Assembly (NCBI GenBank): GCA_017559845.1
Contig: JAFYQQ010000017.1
Span: 84,224 to 126,284, forward strand
DNA from: Bacteroidaceae bacterium
Lineage (GTDB): Bacteria; Bacteroidota; Bacteroidia; Bacteroidales; Bacteroidaceae
Length of the DNA stretch: 42,061 bases
Direction: 5' to 3'
Of this stretch, positions 26,335 to 34,854 are shown one piece after another. The position numbers and the translations under genes are program-made. Below the pieces are notes generated by a model that was not told the DNA's origin, searched no databases, and was given only the letters and a program-made list of their open reading frames with translations. The first letter of the stretch is position 1. Every line of letters starts with the position of its first letter.

Positions 26335-26380
26335 AGAAAAGGATGCTTGCCATATCCGACAAACATCCTTTTCTGCTTTT
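26335..26380. terminator. Intrinsic terminator between amidase and nrdG
   Basis: AGAAAAGGATG (26335-26345) and CATCCTTTTCT (26364-26374) form a perfect 11-bp stem, with CTTTTT following on the plus strand. It probably serves the amidase gene and may also serve the convergent nrdG. Confidence 0.75.
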
Positions 26381-26402
26381 TACATTATTATATTGGCCGT
26401 CT

Positions 26403-26912
26403 TTATAGCAGACCTAAGGTTTCCCTTTGCCAGGGGACAACAGTCCCGGCTTTGAGACTGGCCGGCACGTCAATGAGACGTTGGTTGGCGCTGCCCCGGA
26501 ACAGAAGGTCTTCATTGCGCTGCGCCATTATGAAAGGGCCGTCCACCAACACATCCAACTGTTCCAAGAGGGTGCGGTATCGGGGCTGCTCCAGAAGATG
26601 CTCATAGAGGAAACCGGTGTAGCACCATATTGTCTTGGTGGTCTCGGTCTTGATGCGCCTTGCCAACTCGGCAAATCCCTCGGCCTGGAAGAAGGGGTCG
26701 CCTCCGGTAAAGGTTACATCGGCAAAAGGATCGGCCGTGATTTCCTGCATCAACTGATCCGTCTCCACCTCATAACCAGCAGAGAAGTCCCACGACTCCG
26801 GATTGTGACAACCCGGACAGTGGTGGCGGCAACCCGCACAATATATGCTGGTGCGGAATCCCGGCCCGTCCACTGTGGTGTCATGCAGGATGTTCAGTAT
26901 CCTAATTGTCAT
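26403..26912 (-). CDS. nrdG: Anaerobic ribonucleotide reductase activating protein
   Basis: 169 residues. A radical-SAM enzyme that installs the glycyl radical on NrdD. The cluster cysteines are Cys28-x3-Cys32-x2-Cys35 (with an extra Cys25), followed by His-Asn-Pro-Glu-Ser. Thr-Gly-Gly-Asp-Pro-Phe is the glycine-rich SAM motif. Its start overlaps the end of nrdD by 11 bases, indicating coupled translation. Confidence 0.95.
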   Translation of the reverse strand: MTIRILNILHDTTVDGPGFRTSIYCAGCRHHCPGCHNPESWDFSAGYEVETDQLMQEITADPFADVTFTGGDPFFQAEGFAELARRIKTETTKTIWCYTGFLYEHLLEQPRYRTLLEQLDVLVDGPFIMAQRNEDLLFRGSANQRLIDVPASLKAGTVVPWQRETLGLL

Positions 26913-29112
26913 GAATTACGCGGTCATTGAGTTCGGCCAGCTTGCCCTTGTTCCAACGGTCGGTGGTTCCCACCAGATAACCGGTGATACGCTGCAGGCG
27001 GTCTACGTTGCTGCTGCCACACTTGGGACACTGCTTCATTTCCTTTTCGGCGTTCTCGTATCCGCAGTCCATGCAGCGGTTGCGGGTGTGGTTCACGCTT
27101 CCGTATCCGATGTTGTACTCGTGCATCATGTCCACAATGCGCATTACAGCCTCGGGGTTGTGGGTGGCATCGCCGTCAATCTCCACATAGAAAATGTGTC
27201 CGCCACCGGTGAGAGGATGATAGGGAGCCTCAATCTGTGCCTTATGAAGTGCGGTGCAGTGGTAGTACACGGGCACATGGTTGCTGTTGGTATAATAGTC
27301 GCGGTCGGTGATGCCGGGCAGTACGCCGAAATCCTTACGGTCTATCTTGGTGAAGCGTCCGCTCAAGCCTTCTGCCGGAGTAGCAAGCACGCTGTAGTTG
27401 TGCTGGTACTTCTCGCTGAACTCGTTGATGCGGTCGCGCATATAGGTAATGATCTTCAATCCCAGTTCCTGAGCCTTCTCGCTCTCTCCGTGGTGCTTGC
27501 CAATCAGCGCCACAAGACATTCTGCCAATCCGATGAAACCGATACCCAGCGTACCCTGATTGATTACGGAAGCGATGGTGTCGTTGGGACCCAACTTGTC
27601 CGCACCGTTCCAAAGCACTCTCATCACCAGCGGGAACTGCTTGGCAAAGGCTGTCTTCTGGAACTCCATGCGGTCATGCAGCTGCTGTGCGGTAACCTGA
27701 AGCATGTTGTCAAGTTTGGCAAAGAAGGCTGCGATGCGCTCTTCCTCGTTCTTGATGCCCATGCATTCGATGGCCAGACGCACGATATTGATGGTGCTGA
27801 AAGACACGTTACCGCGACCGATACTGGTCTTCTCGCCGAAGCGGTTGTCGAAGACGCGCGTGCGGCAACCCATGGTGGCACACTCCCACTTGTAGCGTTC
27901 GGGGTCGTCGGCCTTCCAGTTCTCGTGCTGGTTGTAGGTGGCATCCAGGTTGATGAAGTTGGGGAAGAAACGACGGGCGGTAACCTGACAAGCCAGTTTG
28001 TAAAGGTCATAGTTGCGGTCGGTGGGCAGATAGCTCACACCACTCTTCTTCTTCCAAATCTGGATGGGGAAGATGGCTGTTTCTCCGTTACCCACACCCT
28101 CATAAGTGCTGCGCAGAATCTCACGGATGATACAACGGCCCTCGGCGCTGGTGTCCGTTCCGTAGTTGATACTACTGAAAACCACTTGGTTACCACCACG
28201 GCTGTGAATGGTGTTCATGTTGTGGATGAAAGCCTCCATGGCCTGGTGTACACGGCCTACAGTCTTGTTGATGGCGTGCTGCTTGATGCGGTCGATACCC
28301 TGCAGACCGTCCAGAGAAATGTTCAGATAGTCATCGATGGGAGCCTCGTACAGCTCGCTGTAGTCCTCGCCCATGAGGTCTTCAAGCACCTTCACCTCTT
28401 CTATATAAGAGTAGCGCACATAGGGGGCCAGATAGAAGTCGAACGCAGGAATGGCCTGTCCGCCGTGCATTTCGTTCTGTGCGGTCTCCATGCTGATACA
28501 GCCCAGTATGCTGGCGGTCTCGATGCGCTTTGCAGGACGGCTCTCTCCGTGTCCGGCCTGGAATCCGTTCTGGAGAATCTTGTCCAGAGGATGCTGCACA
28601 CAGGTCAGGCTCTTGGTGGGATAATAGTCCTTGTCATGGATGTGCAGATAGTTGCCACGCACGGCATCGCGCACCTCCTCGCTCAACAGATAGTCGTCCA
28701 CGAAGGGCTTGGTGGTCTCGCTGCTGAACTTCATCATCATTCCGGCTGGTGTGTCGGCGTTCATGTTGGCGTTCTCGCGGGTAACATCATTATTCTTGAT
28801 ATTGATGATTTCAAGGAAGATGTCGCGTGTCTTGGCCTTACGAGCCACGCTGCGTGCGTTGCGATATTTGATATAAGCCTTAGCCACATCCTTGCGGGCA
28901 CTCTTCATCAACTCGTTCTCCACAAGGTCCTGAATATCCTCCACCGTCATCTGGCTCTTGCCGCGCATGGATATGCGGTCAGCAATCTGGCCGATCAACA
29001 CTTCATCTTCACCATCTTCGGTGGTGAGCATGGCCTTGCGGATGGCTGCCGCAATCTTCTGCTCATTGAAGCCGACAATACGGCCGTCTCTTTTAACTAC
29101 TGTCTGTATCAT
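26902..29112 (-). CDS. nrdD: Anaerobic ribonucleoside-triphosphate reductase
   Basis: 736 residues. It makes deoxyribonucleotides without oxygen. The N-terminal ATP cone (Val-Val-Lys-Arg-Asp-Gly-Arg, then Lys-Ile-Ala-Ala-Ala-Ile) allows allosteric control. The C-terminal zinc site is Cys680, Cys683, Cys695 and Cys698, and the glycyl-radical loop is Arg-Ile-Thr-Gly711-Tyr-Leu-Val-Gly. The gene is cotranscribed with nrdG from a strong promoter and fits an anaerobic gut lifestyle. Confidence 0.97.
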   Translation of the reverse strand: MIQTVVKRDGRIVGFNEQKIAAAIRKAMLTTEDGEDEVLIGQIADRISMRGKSQMTVEDIQDLVENELMKSARKDVAKAYIKYRNARSVARKAKTRDIFLEIINIKNNDVTRENANMNADTPAGMMMKFSSETTKPFVDDYLLSEEVRDAVRGNYLHIHDKDYYPTKSLTCVQHPLDKILQNGFQAGHGESRPAKRIETASILGCISMETAQNEMHGGQAIPAFDFYLAPYVRYSYIEEVKVLEDLMGEDYSELYEAPIDDYLNISLDGLQGIDRIKQHAINKTVGRVHQAMEAFIHNMNTIHSRGGNQVVFSSINYGTDTSAEGRCIIREILRSTYEGVGNGETAIFPIQIWKKKSGVSYLPTDRNYDLYKLACQVTARRFFPNFINLDATYNQHENWKADDPERYKWECATMGCRTRVFDNRFGEKTSIGRGNVSFSTINIVRLAIECMGIKNEEERIAAFFAKLDNMLQVTAQQLHDRMEFQKTAFAKQFPLVMRVLWNGADKLGPNDTIASVINQGTLGIGFIGLAECLVALIGKHHGESEKAQELGLKIITYMRDRINEFSEKYQHNYSVLATPAEGLSGRFTKIDRKDFGVLPGITDRDYYTNSNHVPVYYHCTALHKAQIEAPYHPLTGGGHIFYVEIDGDATHNPEAVMRIVDMMHEYNIGYGSVNHTRNRCMDCGYENAEKEMKQCPKCGSSNVDRLQRITGYLVGTTDRWNKGKLAELNDRVIHDN

Positions 29113-29141
29113 ATCTGGATTGTTTTATTGATTCGTGACCA

Positions 29142-29149
29142 CAAAGGTA
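29142..29149 (-). promoter_or_regulatory. nrdDG promoter
   Basis: Minus-strand TACCTTTG with a TTTG -33 element (TTG at 29171-29169), 19 bases upstream: an exact fit to the Bacteroidota consensus, 30 bases before the nrdD ATG. Confidence 0.8.
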
Positions 29150-29228
29150 TAAAAAAGCCTATAAACAGCAAAGAAAAGTATATAAAAATCCTCCATTTTG
29201 AACAACTTTTAACTATTCAAAACAAATA

Positions 29229-29308
29229 ATGTTTTCCAAAACTTTTTATATCTTGTTGATTTTCAGTCTTCAATTTTCATTAATTGAAGAAAAAGTTTTC
29301 CAAAACAT
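29229..29308. repeat. Nested long inverted repeat
   Basis: Outer arms of 19 bases (29229-29247 and 29290-29308) pair except for a central CC/CC mismatch. Inside, TCTTCAATT / AATTGAAGA (29267-29275 and 29282-29290) pair perfectly. It lies in the gap after the GH31 stop, before the nrdD promoter, and may be a transcription end or mRNA-stabilising structure. Confidence 0.6.
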
Positions 29309-29336
29309 CAACTTAATTTATAAAACACGCGCATTT

Positions 29337-32300
29337 TCAGAACTTTACCACACCAAAACGTTTGTCTACCAACATTCCGTCCTTTATCTGGAGGTCAAAC
29401 TTGACATTCTTGCGCACCTTGAAACGTATCATCATCAAATCAAGTGTTCCTTCTACGGGAGATTTCTCGCCTAGATTCACAAATGTGGGGTAAAGCGCTT
29501 TCTGTCCGCTGGTATGCAGGCGATCATAAGTCATATTGTACATTCCCGACAAAGCGGGAGCATCAATACCGGCGTATTCGATTACAGATGCGTCATAAGG
29601 TAGGGCAAAGCTCAAGGCATTCACTCCCGCCATATTCTGTCCCTTCACTGTGAGCACCACCTCTTCACCCGCCTTGTACTCCTTCTTGCCTGCCGACAAT
29701 GTAACATTTCCAGCTACGGAAGCGGTTTTCTTTGCAGAGATACCACCGTCAAGTTCTACAGCAACAGATGAAATGTCGAAAGCATCAATCAGGCCGTTGC
29801 CGTTGAGGTCGCCCTTGCTGATGTAACCTTCGAAGTCGCCGTCTCCCTGGCGCAATCCCGTATAGTTCATATAAGAGGTGAGGTCGTTCTCATCAATTCG
29901 GCCGTCCTGGTTGATGTCGCCGGGAATATAATATTCGCTGTCCGCCACACGGAATACATATATCTGCTGTCCGCTACCAAAATCGCCAAGTGCCTTGGTC
30001 ACCTCCAGACGGATGTAACGGGCGGTGGGATTTCCGGGGAAGTCAATCTGCTTGACATCGCCGGAGCGCTTCCAGTCAAACTCGCCCACCGACGTCCATT
30101 CCTGTCGGTTCATACTGTAGCTGACCTTACCCTGAAGGATTGTACCGTTTCCAGCATCGGGGCGTGGCATATACTGCATCTTGTCCAGCTTGTTCACGCT
30201 CTTCAGATCAATGATCATCTCGAAGGGAACCGCCTTCGCACCCCAAGCGGTATGCCAGGTTGAACCTTCGTCAAAGTCAAACAGTTTTCCAATCTGCTGG
30301 CCAGGCTGGTTCTCGCAACTGGTTTCTCCGCGGATACCACGGATGGCATGCTCCAACGGATCGGCCTTTGTTACCGCCTTAACCTCAGCCCATTCGCTTG
30401 CGCCGGCGGCATTCACCGCACGTACCTTTATTTCGTATGCAGTTTCGGGAATCAAGTCCTCCAACGTATAACTTTGCTGAAGGATTGTGCTGTACACCTG
30501 ATCCTCGAACAAAATCTCGTAATAGTCGGCATTGTCCACCTTGTCCCACGACGGCGTAAGCGTATAGGCCTGGACATTTTCTTCCGCAAAACGGCATGCG
30601 GGAGCTGCAAGGGTGCCGGTTTGCTTGAGCAGGCGGTCTGCCTTGTCCACAAAGAGGTCTTTTATCTCCACTGAGACAGCCCCCTGCGCCACATCCGTTT
30701 CTTCCATGTTTATCATCAGCGCCTTGATGGTCATGTACTCCAAATCGGAGTTGCCGAAATAATAGCTGTTCGGCGTCTGTAACCACGTTTTGTAATCTTC
30801 CACGCGAGACAGTGAAATTTTCCTCCCGAGGGATTTCACAACCAGCTTACTTGGCTCTTGGCTGCAATAGATACGCAACTGAGTGGCCTTTCGGGGTTCA
30901 TATCCCTTATAATTACCCTGGGCAGGGAGAATGTTGAGAAGGAAATCACCTTCGGGACTCATGCGCTGCTGCACAAGAGTGGTAACGCATTCGCCGGACA
31001 GATACGCCTGGGTCTTTCCGTCATCGTCGTATTCGCGGAACTCGGTATTGCCTACACCGGGATACAGGTCATAGCAGCGAAGCTTTGCATCGGCCTCGAC
31101 CGGCGTATTGGTAGACTTGTGCGTGGGAACAATGGCGCCGCGGCGCACCAACACGGGAAGTTTCCACAAAGGTGCGGGGAAGTCGTTGATGATTTTTCCG
31201 CCCTGGTACACATCGCCGGTAAAATAGTCCACCCATTCGCCATGCGGAAGATAGATTCCGTCGCGTACGTCGTTGCCTTCCTTGTCAGAACGTGTCTCCT
31301 TGTATATCGGCGCCACAAGGAAAGAGGGACCGTACATAAACTGGTACTGCGTGGCCTTGCCCAACGTATAGGGATTCTCCTCCTCCAGGAACATGGCCCT
31401 GATCATGGGTTCTCCATGCACCGCCTCGCGCGCGATACTATATGTATAAGGCATTAGGCGGCTCTTCAGCTTCAGATACCATCGGTTGATGCTTGCCGAC
31501 GGTTCGCCCAATGCCTGGGGATACTTGGGATTGCTTCCCCAACCGTCCATGTTGAGCTGCATGGGACTGAACGTCTTCCACTGGAAGTCACGCACATTCA
31601 CCGGCGTATGCTTGCCACCGAAAATTCCGTCCATGTCACTGCTCACGTTCGGCTGTCCGCTCAGACCGCAACCAATGTAGGTGGGGATGTGGAAACGGAT
31701 ATACTCCCATTGGCCACCGGTCTGGTCGCCGCTCCATATCCCGGCATAGCGCTGCGTTCCGGCCCAACCGTCCAACGTAATGATGAAGGGACGCGCGTTG
31801 CCGCCATAATAAGGCATGATCTGCGCCACGTCCGCCACACCATTCAGACCGAAACTGTATCCTGCACCCACCCATGCCACGTCTGTCTTAAGTACGCGCA
31901 CACCGGCATCACGGACCTCCTTTACAATATCGCGTTGCAGAAGTGCCTCAATCCCTTCCTTGGGATGCAAATCGCTCTGCGTCCAAAGGCCGATTTCCAC
32001 ACCCTTACTGCGGGCATAGTCGCCAAACTCCTTCAGATTCTGCACATTTCCTTCCAAAGTCTCAGTCTGCCCATATCCGGCACCGTAGCCATCGTTGGGC
32101 AAGAACCATCCCAAAGGATAGTCATTGTCCAGATAGCGGTCGATGGCAGCACGGGCACTGAACTGATAATTATTCTTCTCTCCGTTCAGACTTTCACGGA
32201 TGCCGCCATTGTCCTTCTGGCTTTCGTTATATCGCTTGCCGTCCTCATAGGCCATGAAGCCATTCTCGGCCTCGGCCCAGTAGTCGCGGTTGTAAGCGTT

Positions 32301-33074
32301 AAGGTGTCCCTGATAGAAACCGAACTTGGGCAAAAGCACCGGATAGCCGGTCAACTGGTAATAGTCATTGAGCAGGGCCGACGCTCCGTCGTTGACCATC
32401 AGGAACATATCCAGATAAGACGTCTCATGGCTGAGGATGGTCTTCTGGGCATCCGTGCGTCCAAAGTCATACTGGCCGGGCGCAAAGGTGTGCCACATCA
32501 CGCCGTATCCGCGGGTACTCCAATAGAACGGATTCGGGCTGGCCACTCCGCCGTCCACCCAGTTGTTGTCGTTCACAATCTTTATAATCTCGCCTCTGTG
32601 GCTGAAGCGGCCGTTCTGGCAACCACCACCATAGAAATAATCCTCTGGCAGCTGGGACAGTTCCACGGTAACTTTACCTTTGGCAAAGACTGTAGGAGCC
32701 GTCTGGCGCACCACTTCCTTTCCTTCCGCCCAAACTGAAATCTGTCCAGTCTTCGTGTCCACATCAAGTTTTATCGCTTTTGTAATCAAACTGTTTCCTT
32801 CCAGTTTCAACTCCCCTACAGAACGTCTGGGATGCTGCACAAGAATATCCGCTTCCGGTTTCGCCTCCGGATTACGCAGGATTCCCCCGTTGGGGTCTTG
32901 GAACAGACGTACAATATTGGGACCATAAAAATCAAGATACAGCCTTTGGCCTTCGGGTAAGCTCACCTGTGCGGTAGTTGGGTTAAGCATACTGACAGAC
33001 TGCGCCATCATTGGCACACAAGCCACAAAGGCCAGTAGAAGCAAAAAGGTTTTTCTCTTCATATCGGTATTCAT
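29337..33074 (-). CDS. Secreted GH31 glycosidase with FN3, F5/8C, dockerin and cohesin-like modules
   Basis: 1245 residues. A signal peptide follows Met-Lys-Arg-Lys-Thr (an ATG at 33062 would start exactly there). The GH31 barrel has the nucleophile Asp398 in Leu-Lys-Thr-Asp-Val-Ala-Trp and the acid/base Asp450 in Trp-Ser-Gly-Asp-Gln-Thr-Gly-Gly, so alpha-glucosidase or alpha-xylosidase type activity is expected. Appended modules: FN3 (about 825-903), F5/8C/CBM32-like (about 910-1045), a dockerin type I pair with Asp-Ile-Asn-Gln-Asp-Gly and Asp-Leu-Asn-Gly-Asn-Gly loops (1053 and 1089), and a cohesin-like domain (about 1117-1245, with Ala-Leu-Pro-Tyr-Asp-Ala-Ser-Val-Ile-Glu-Tyr). Transcribed alone from a strong promoter. 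Confidence 0.9.
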   Translation of the reverse strand: MNTDMKRKTFLLLLAFVACVPMMAQSVSMLNPTTAQVSLPEGQRLYLDFYGPNIVRLFQDPNGGILRNPEAKPEADILVQHPRRSVGELKLEGNSLITKAIKLDVDTKTGQISVWAEGKEVVRQTAPTVFAKGKVTVELSQLPEDYFYGGGCQNGRFSHRGEIIKIVNDNNWVDGGVASPNPFYWSTRGYGVMWHTFAPGQYDFGRTDAQKTILSHETSYLDMFLMVNDGASALLNDYYQLTGYPVLLPKFGFYQGHLNAYNRDYWAEAENGFMAYEDGKRYNESQKDNGGIRESLNGEKNNYQFSARAAIDRYLDNDYPLGWFLPNDGYGAGYGQTETLEGNVQNLKEFGDYARSKGVEIGLWTQSDLHPKEGIEALLQRDIVKEVRDAGVRVLKTDVAWVGAGYSFGLNGVADVAQIMPYYGGNARPFIITLDGWAGTQRYAGIWSGDQTGGQWEYIRFHIPTYIGCGLSGQPNVSSDMDGIFGGKHTPVNVRDFQWKTFSPMQLNMDGWGSNPKYPQALGEPSASINRWYLKLKSRLMPYTYSIAREAVHGEPMIRAMFLEEENPYTLGKATQYQFMYGPSFLVAPIYKETRSDKEGNDVRDGIYLPHGEWVDYFTGDVYQGGKIINDFPAPLWKLPVLVRRGAIVPTHKSTNTPVEADAKLRCYDLYPGVGNTEFREYDDDGKTQAYLSGECVTTLVQQRMSPEGDFLLNILPAQGNYKGYEPRKATQLRIYCSQEPSKLVVKSLGRKISLSRVEDYKTWLQTPNSYYFGNSDLEYMTIKALMINMEETDVAQGAVSVEIKDLFVDKADRLLKQTGTLAAPACRFAEENVQAYTLTPSWDKVDNADYYEILFEDQVYSTILQQSYTLEDLIPETAYEIKVRAVNAAGASEWAEVKAVTKADPLEHAIRGIRGETSCENQPGQQIGKLFDFDEGSTWHTAWGAKAVPFEMIIDLKSVNKLDKMQYMPRPDAGNGTILQGKVSYSMNRQEWTSVGEFDWKRSGDVKQIDFPGNPTARYIRLEVTKALGDFGSGQQIYVFRVADSEYYIPGDINQDGRIDENDLTSYMNYTGLRQGDGDFEGYISKGDLNGNGLIDAFDISSVAVELDGGISAKKTASVAGNVTLSAGKKEYKAGEEVVLTVKGQNMAGVNALSFALPYDASVIEYAGIDAPALSGMYNMTYDRLHTSGQKALYPTFVNLGEKSPVEGTLDLMMIRFKVRKNVKFDLQIKDGMLVDKRFGVVKF

Positions 33075-33098
33075 CTTTTTGATTTTAAATTACGACAA

Positions 33099-33146
33099 CA
33101 AAGATACGGCTTTTCTTTGCATGTACAAAACTTTTCCCTACCTTTG
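33099..33146. promoter_or_regulatory. Divergent promoters of the GH31 and coiled-coil genes
   Basis: Minus: TATCTTTG (33106-33099) with TTG at 33128-33126, spacing 19. Plus: TACCTTTG (33139-33146) with TTG at 33117-33119, spacing 19. Both match the Bacteroidota consensus exactly. The two core promoters interpenetrate, so both could hardly be occupied at once. Confidence 0.8.
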
Positions 33147-33180
33147 CATAAAATAATTAGCAAACGAAAGATTTACGAAC

Positions 33181-34068
33181 ATGAAGAATATGAACAAAAA
33201 CACGGTTATCGGCTTTGTCATAGCCGCCCTTATCATTTTAGTCGGCGTCATCGGCTTCCTGCTGACCCGAATGCACGAACAGAAAATCGAAAGCCAGCAG
33301 ATGCTGGAACTGGCCGAAATGGACAAACGCGAGATGGAAAACGAGTACGAGCAGTTTGCCATGCAGTACAACGAGATGAAGATGCAGATCAAGAACGACT
33401 CGCTTGTGGCACAGCTGGAAAAAGAGCAGCAGCGCACAGAAGAGCTGCTGGCCGAGCTGAAGCAGGTAAAGAGCAGCAATGCCGCCGAAATCATGCGTCT
33501 GAAGAAAGAGCTGGCCACCCTGCGCAAGGTGCTGCGCAGTTTTGTACAGCAGATCGACTCGCTCAACCGCGAGAACCAGCAGCTCTCACGCGAGAACGAC
33601 AACCTGAAAACCCAGAACCGCCAGGCCAAGGCGCACATCAGCAACCTGAGTTCGGAGAACGAAGCCTTGTCTGAGAAGGTGGACATCGCCAGCCAGCTGG
33701 ATGCGACAGGCATCTGGGCAGAGGGCCGCAACAAGCGCGGAAAGAAAGCCAAGCGCATCAAGGACGTGAAGAAATTTGCCATCGGCTTCAACATTGCCCG
33801 CAACGTAACCACCGCCACCGGTGTGCGCAGCATCTACATCCGCATTGCCACCCCCACCGGCGAAGTGCTCACCCAAGGCGGCACGTTTGAATATGAAAAC
33901 CGTCAGTTAGAATTCAGTATCCGCAAGGACATTGAATACACAGGCGAAGAGCAGAGCATCCAGGTTTGGTGGGATGTGACACAGGCCCTCAGCGCAGGTG
34001 CATACCGTGTGGACATCTTTGCTGACGGACGCAACATCGGTTCAACCACATTCACTTTTGAGAAATAA
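33181..34068 (+). CDS. Membrane-anchored coiled-coil protein
   Basis: 295 residues. One membrane segment (about 9-28) is followed by a long coiled coil (about 30-165), rich in Glu, Gln, Lys and Asn with heptad leucines. A compact C-terminal beta-rich domain (about 190-295) begins with Lys-Phe-Ala-Ile-Gly-Phe-Asn-Ile-Ala-Arg-Asn and ends Gly-Ser-Thr-Thr-Phe-Thr-Phe. No named family is recognised; the layout suggests an envelope-spanning structural or tethering protein. It heads the operon with trmB (3 bases away). Confidence 0.75.
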   Translation: MKNMNKNTVIGFVIAALIILVGVIGFLLTRMHEQKIESQQMLELAEMDKREMENEYEQFAMQYNEMKMQIKNDSLVAQLEKEQQRTEELLAELKQVKSSNAAEIMRLKKELATLRKVLRSFVQQIDSLNRENQQLSRENDNLKTQNRQAKAHISNLSSENEALSEKVDIASQLDATGIWAEGRNKRGKKAKRIKDVKKFAIGFNIARNVTTATGVRSIYIRIATPTGEVLTQGGTFEYENRQLEFSIRKDIEYTGEEQSIQVWWDVTQALSAGAYRVDIFADGRNIGSTTFTFEK

Positions 34069-34071
34069 GCC

Positions 34072-34836
34072 ATGGGAAAAGGAAAACTGGCGAAATTCGC
34101 CGACATGGAAAAGAACCCGCTGGTGGTAGAATGCCCGTTTGCCGTGCTCCAGCAGGGCGAGTTCAGCCTGAAAGGACATTGGCACCAGGACTTCTTCCAC
34201 AATGACAACCCCATTGTCCTGGAACTGGGATGCGGAAGAGGCGAATACACCGTAGGGTTGGCCGGACTGTACCCCGAGAAGAACTTCATCGGCATAGACA
34301 TCAAGGGAGCCAGAATGTGGACCGGCGCACAGGAAGCCCTGCGCCGCCAGATGCCCAATGTAGGCTTTCTGCGCACACAAATCGAGTTCATACAACATTT
34401 CTTCGCTCCGGGCGAGGTAAGCGAGATATGGTGTACCTTCAGCGACCCGCAGATGAAGAAGGCCACCAAACGCCTCACCAGCACCTATTTCATGGAACGC
34501 TATCGCCACTTCCTGGCCGACAAGGGTCTTGTACACCTGAAGACGGACAGCAACTTCCTGTTCACCTACACCGAAGAAATGCTCAAGGCGAACAACCTGC
34601 CTGCCGAAGTCTGCACACGCAACCTCTATGCAGAAGAGGGCGAAGAGACACTTGAGGCACGTTCCTTCCAAACCTATTATGAAGGAATGTGGCGCGACCG
34701 CGGCATAGACATCAAATACCTGCGCTTCCGTCTGCCCCAGGACGGCAAACTTGAAGAGCCGGACGTAGAAATTCCCCTTGACGAATACCGCAGCTACAAC
34801 CGCAGCAAGCGGAGCGGAAAAGAAACTTCCAAATAA
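34072..34836 (+). CDS. trmB: tRNA (guanine-N7-)-methyltransferase
   Basis: 254 residues. It methylates G46 of tRNAs using SAM. The SAM motif Glu-Leu-Gly-Cys-Gly-Arg-Gly-Glu-Tyr lies at 51-59, then Phe-Ile-Gly-Ile-Asp-Ile-Lys-Gly. The TrmB signature near Trp-Cys-Thr-Phe-Ser-Asp-Pro-Gln and a later Lys-Thr-Asp-Ser-Asn segment are present. The start lies 3 bases after the coiled-coil gene and mrp follows in 18 bases, so these are one transcription unit. Confidence 0.93.
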   Translation: MGKGKLAKFADMEKNPLVVECPFAVLQQGEFSLKGHWHQDFFHNDNPIVLELGCGRGEYTVGLAGLYPEKNFIGIDIKGARMWTGAQEALRRQMPNVGFLRTQIEFIQHFFAPGEVSEIWCTFSDPQMKKATKRLTSTYFMERYRHFLADKGLVHLKTDSNFLFTYTEEMLKANNLPAEVCTRNLYAEEGEETLEARSFQTYYEGMWRDRGIDIKYLRFRLPQDGKLEEPDVEIPLDEYRSYNRSKRSGKETSK

Positions 34837-34854
34837 CCCATTACCCCCTACCCC

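Noticed and set aside
26845..29229. Long plus-strand frame (794 codons) over nrdD
   Set aside because: Exact antisense of nrdD and nrdG, whose catalytic motifs are intact; it is an open shadow of a biased coding sequence.
31608..32738. Plus-strand frame of 376 codons in the GH31 gene
   Set aside because: Antisense of the GH31 catalytic domain, no homology recognised.
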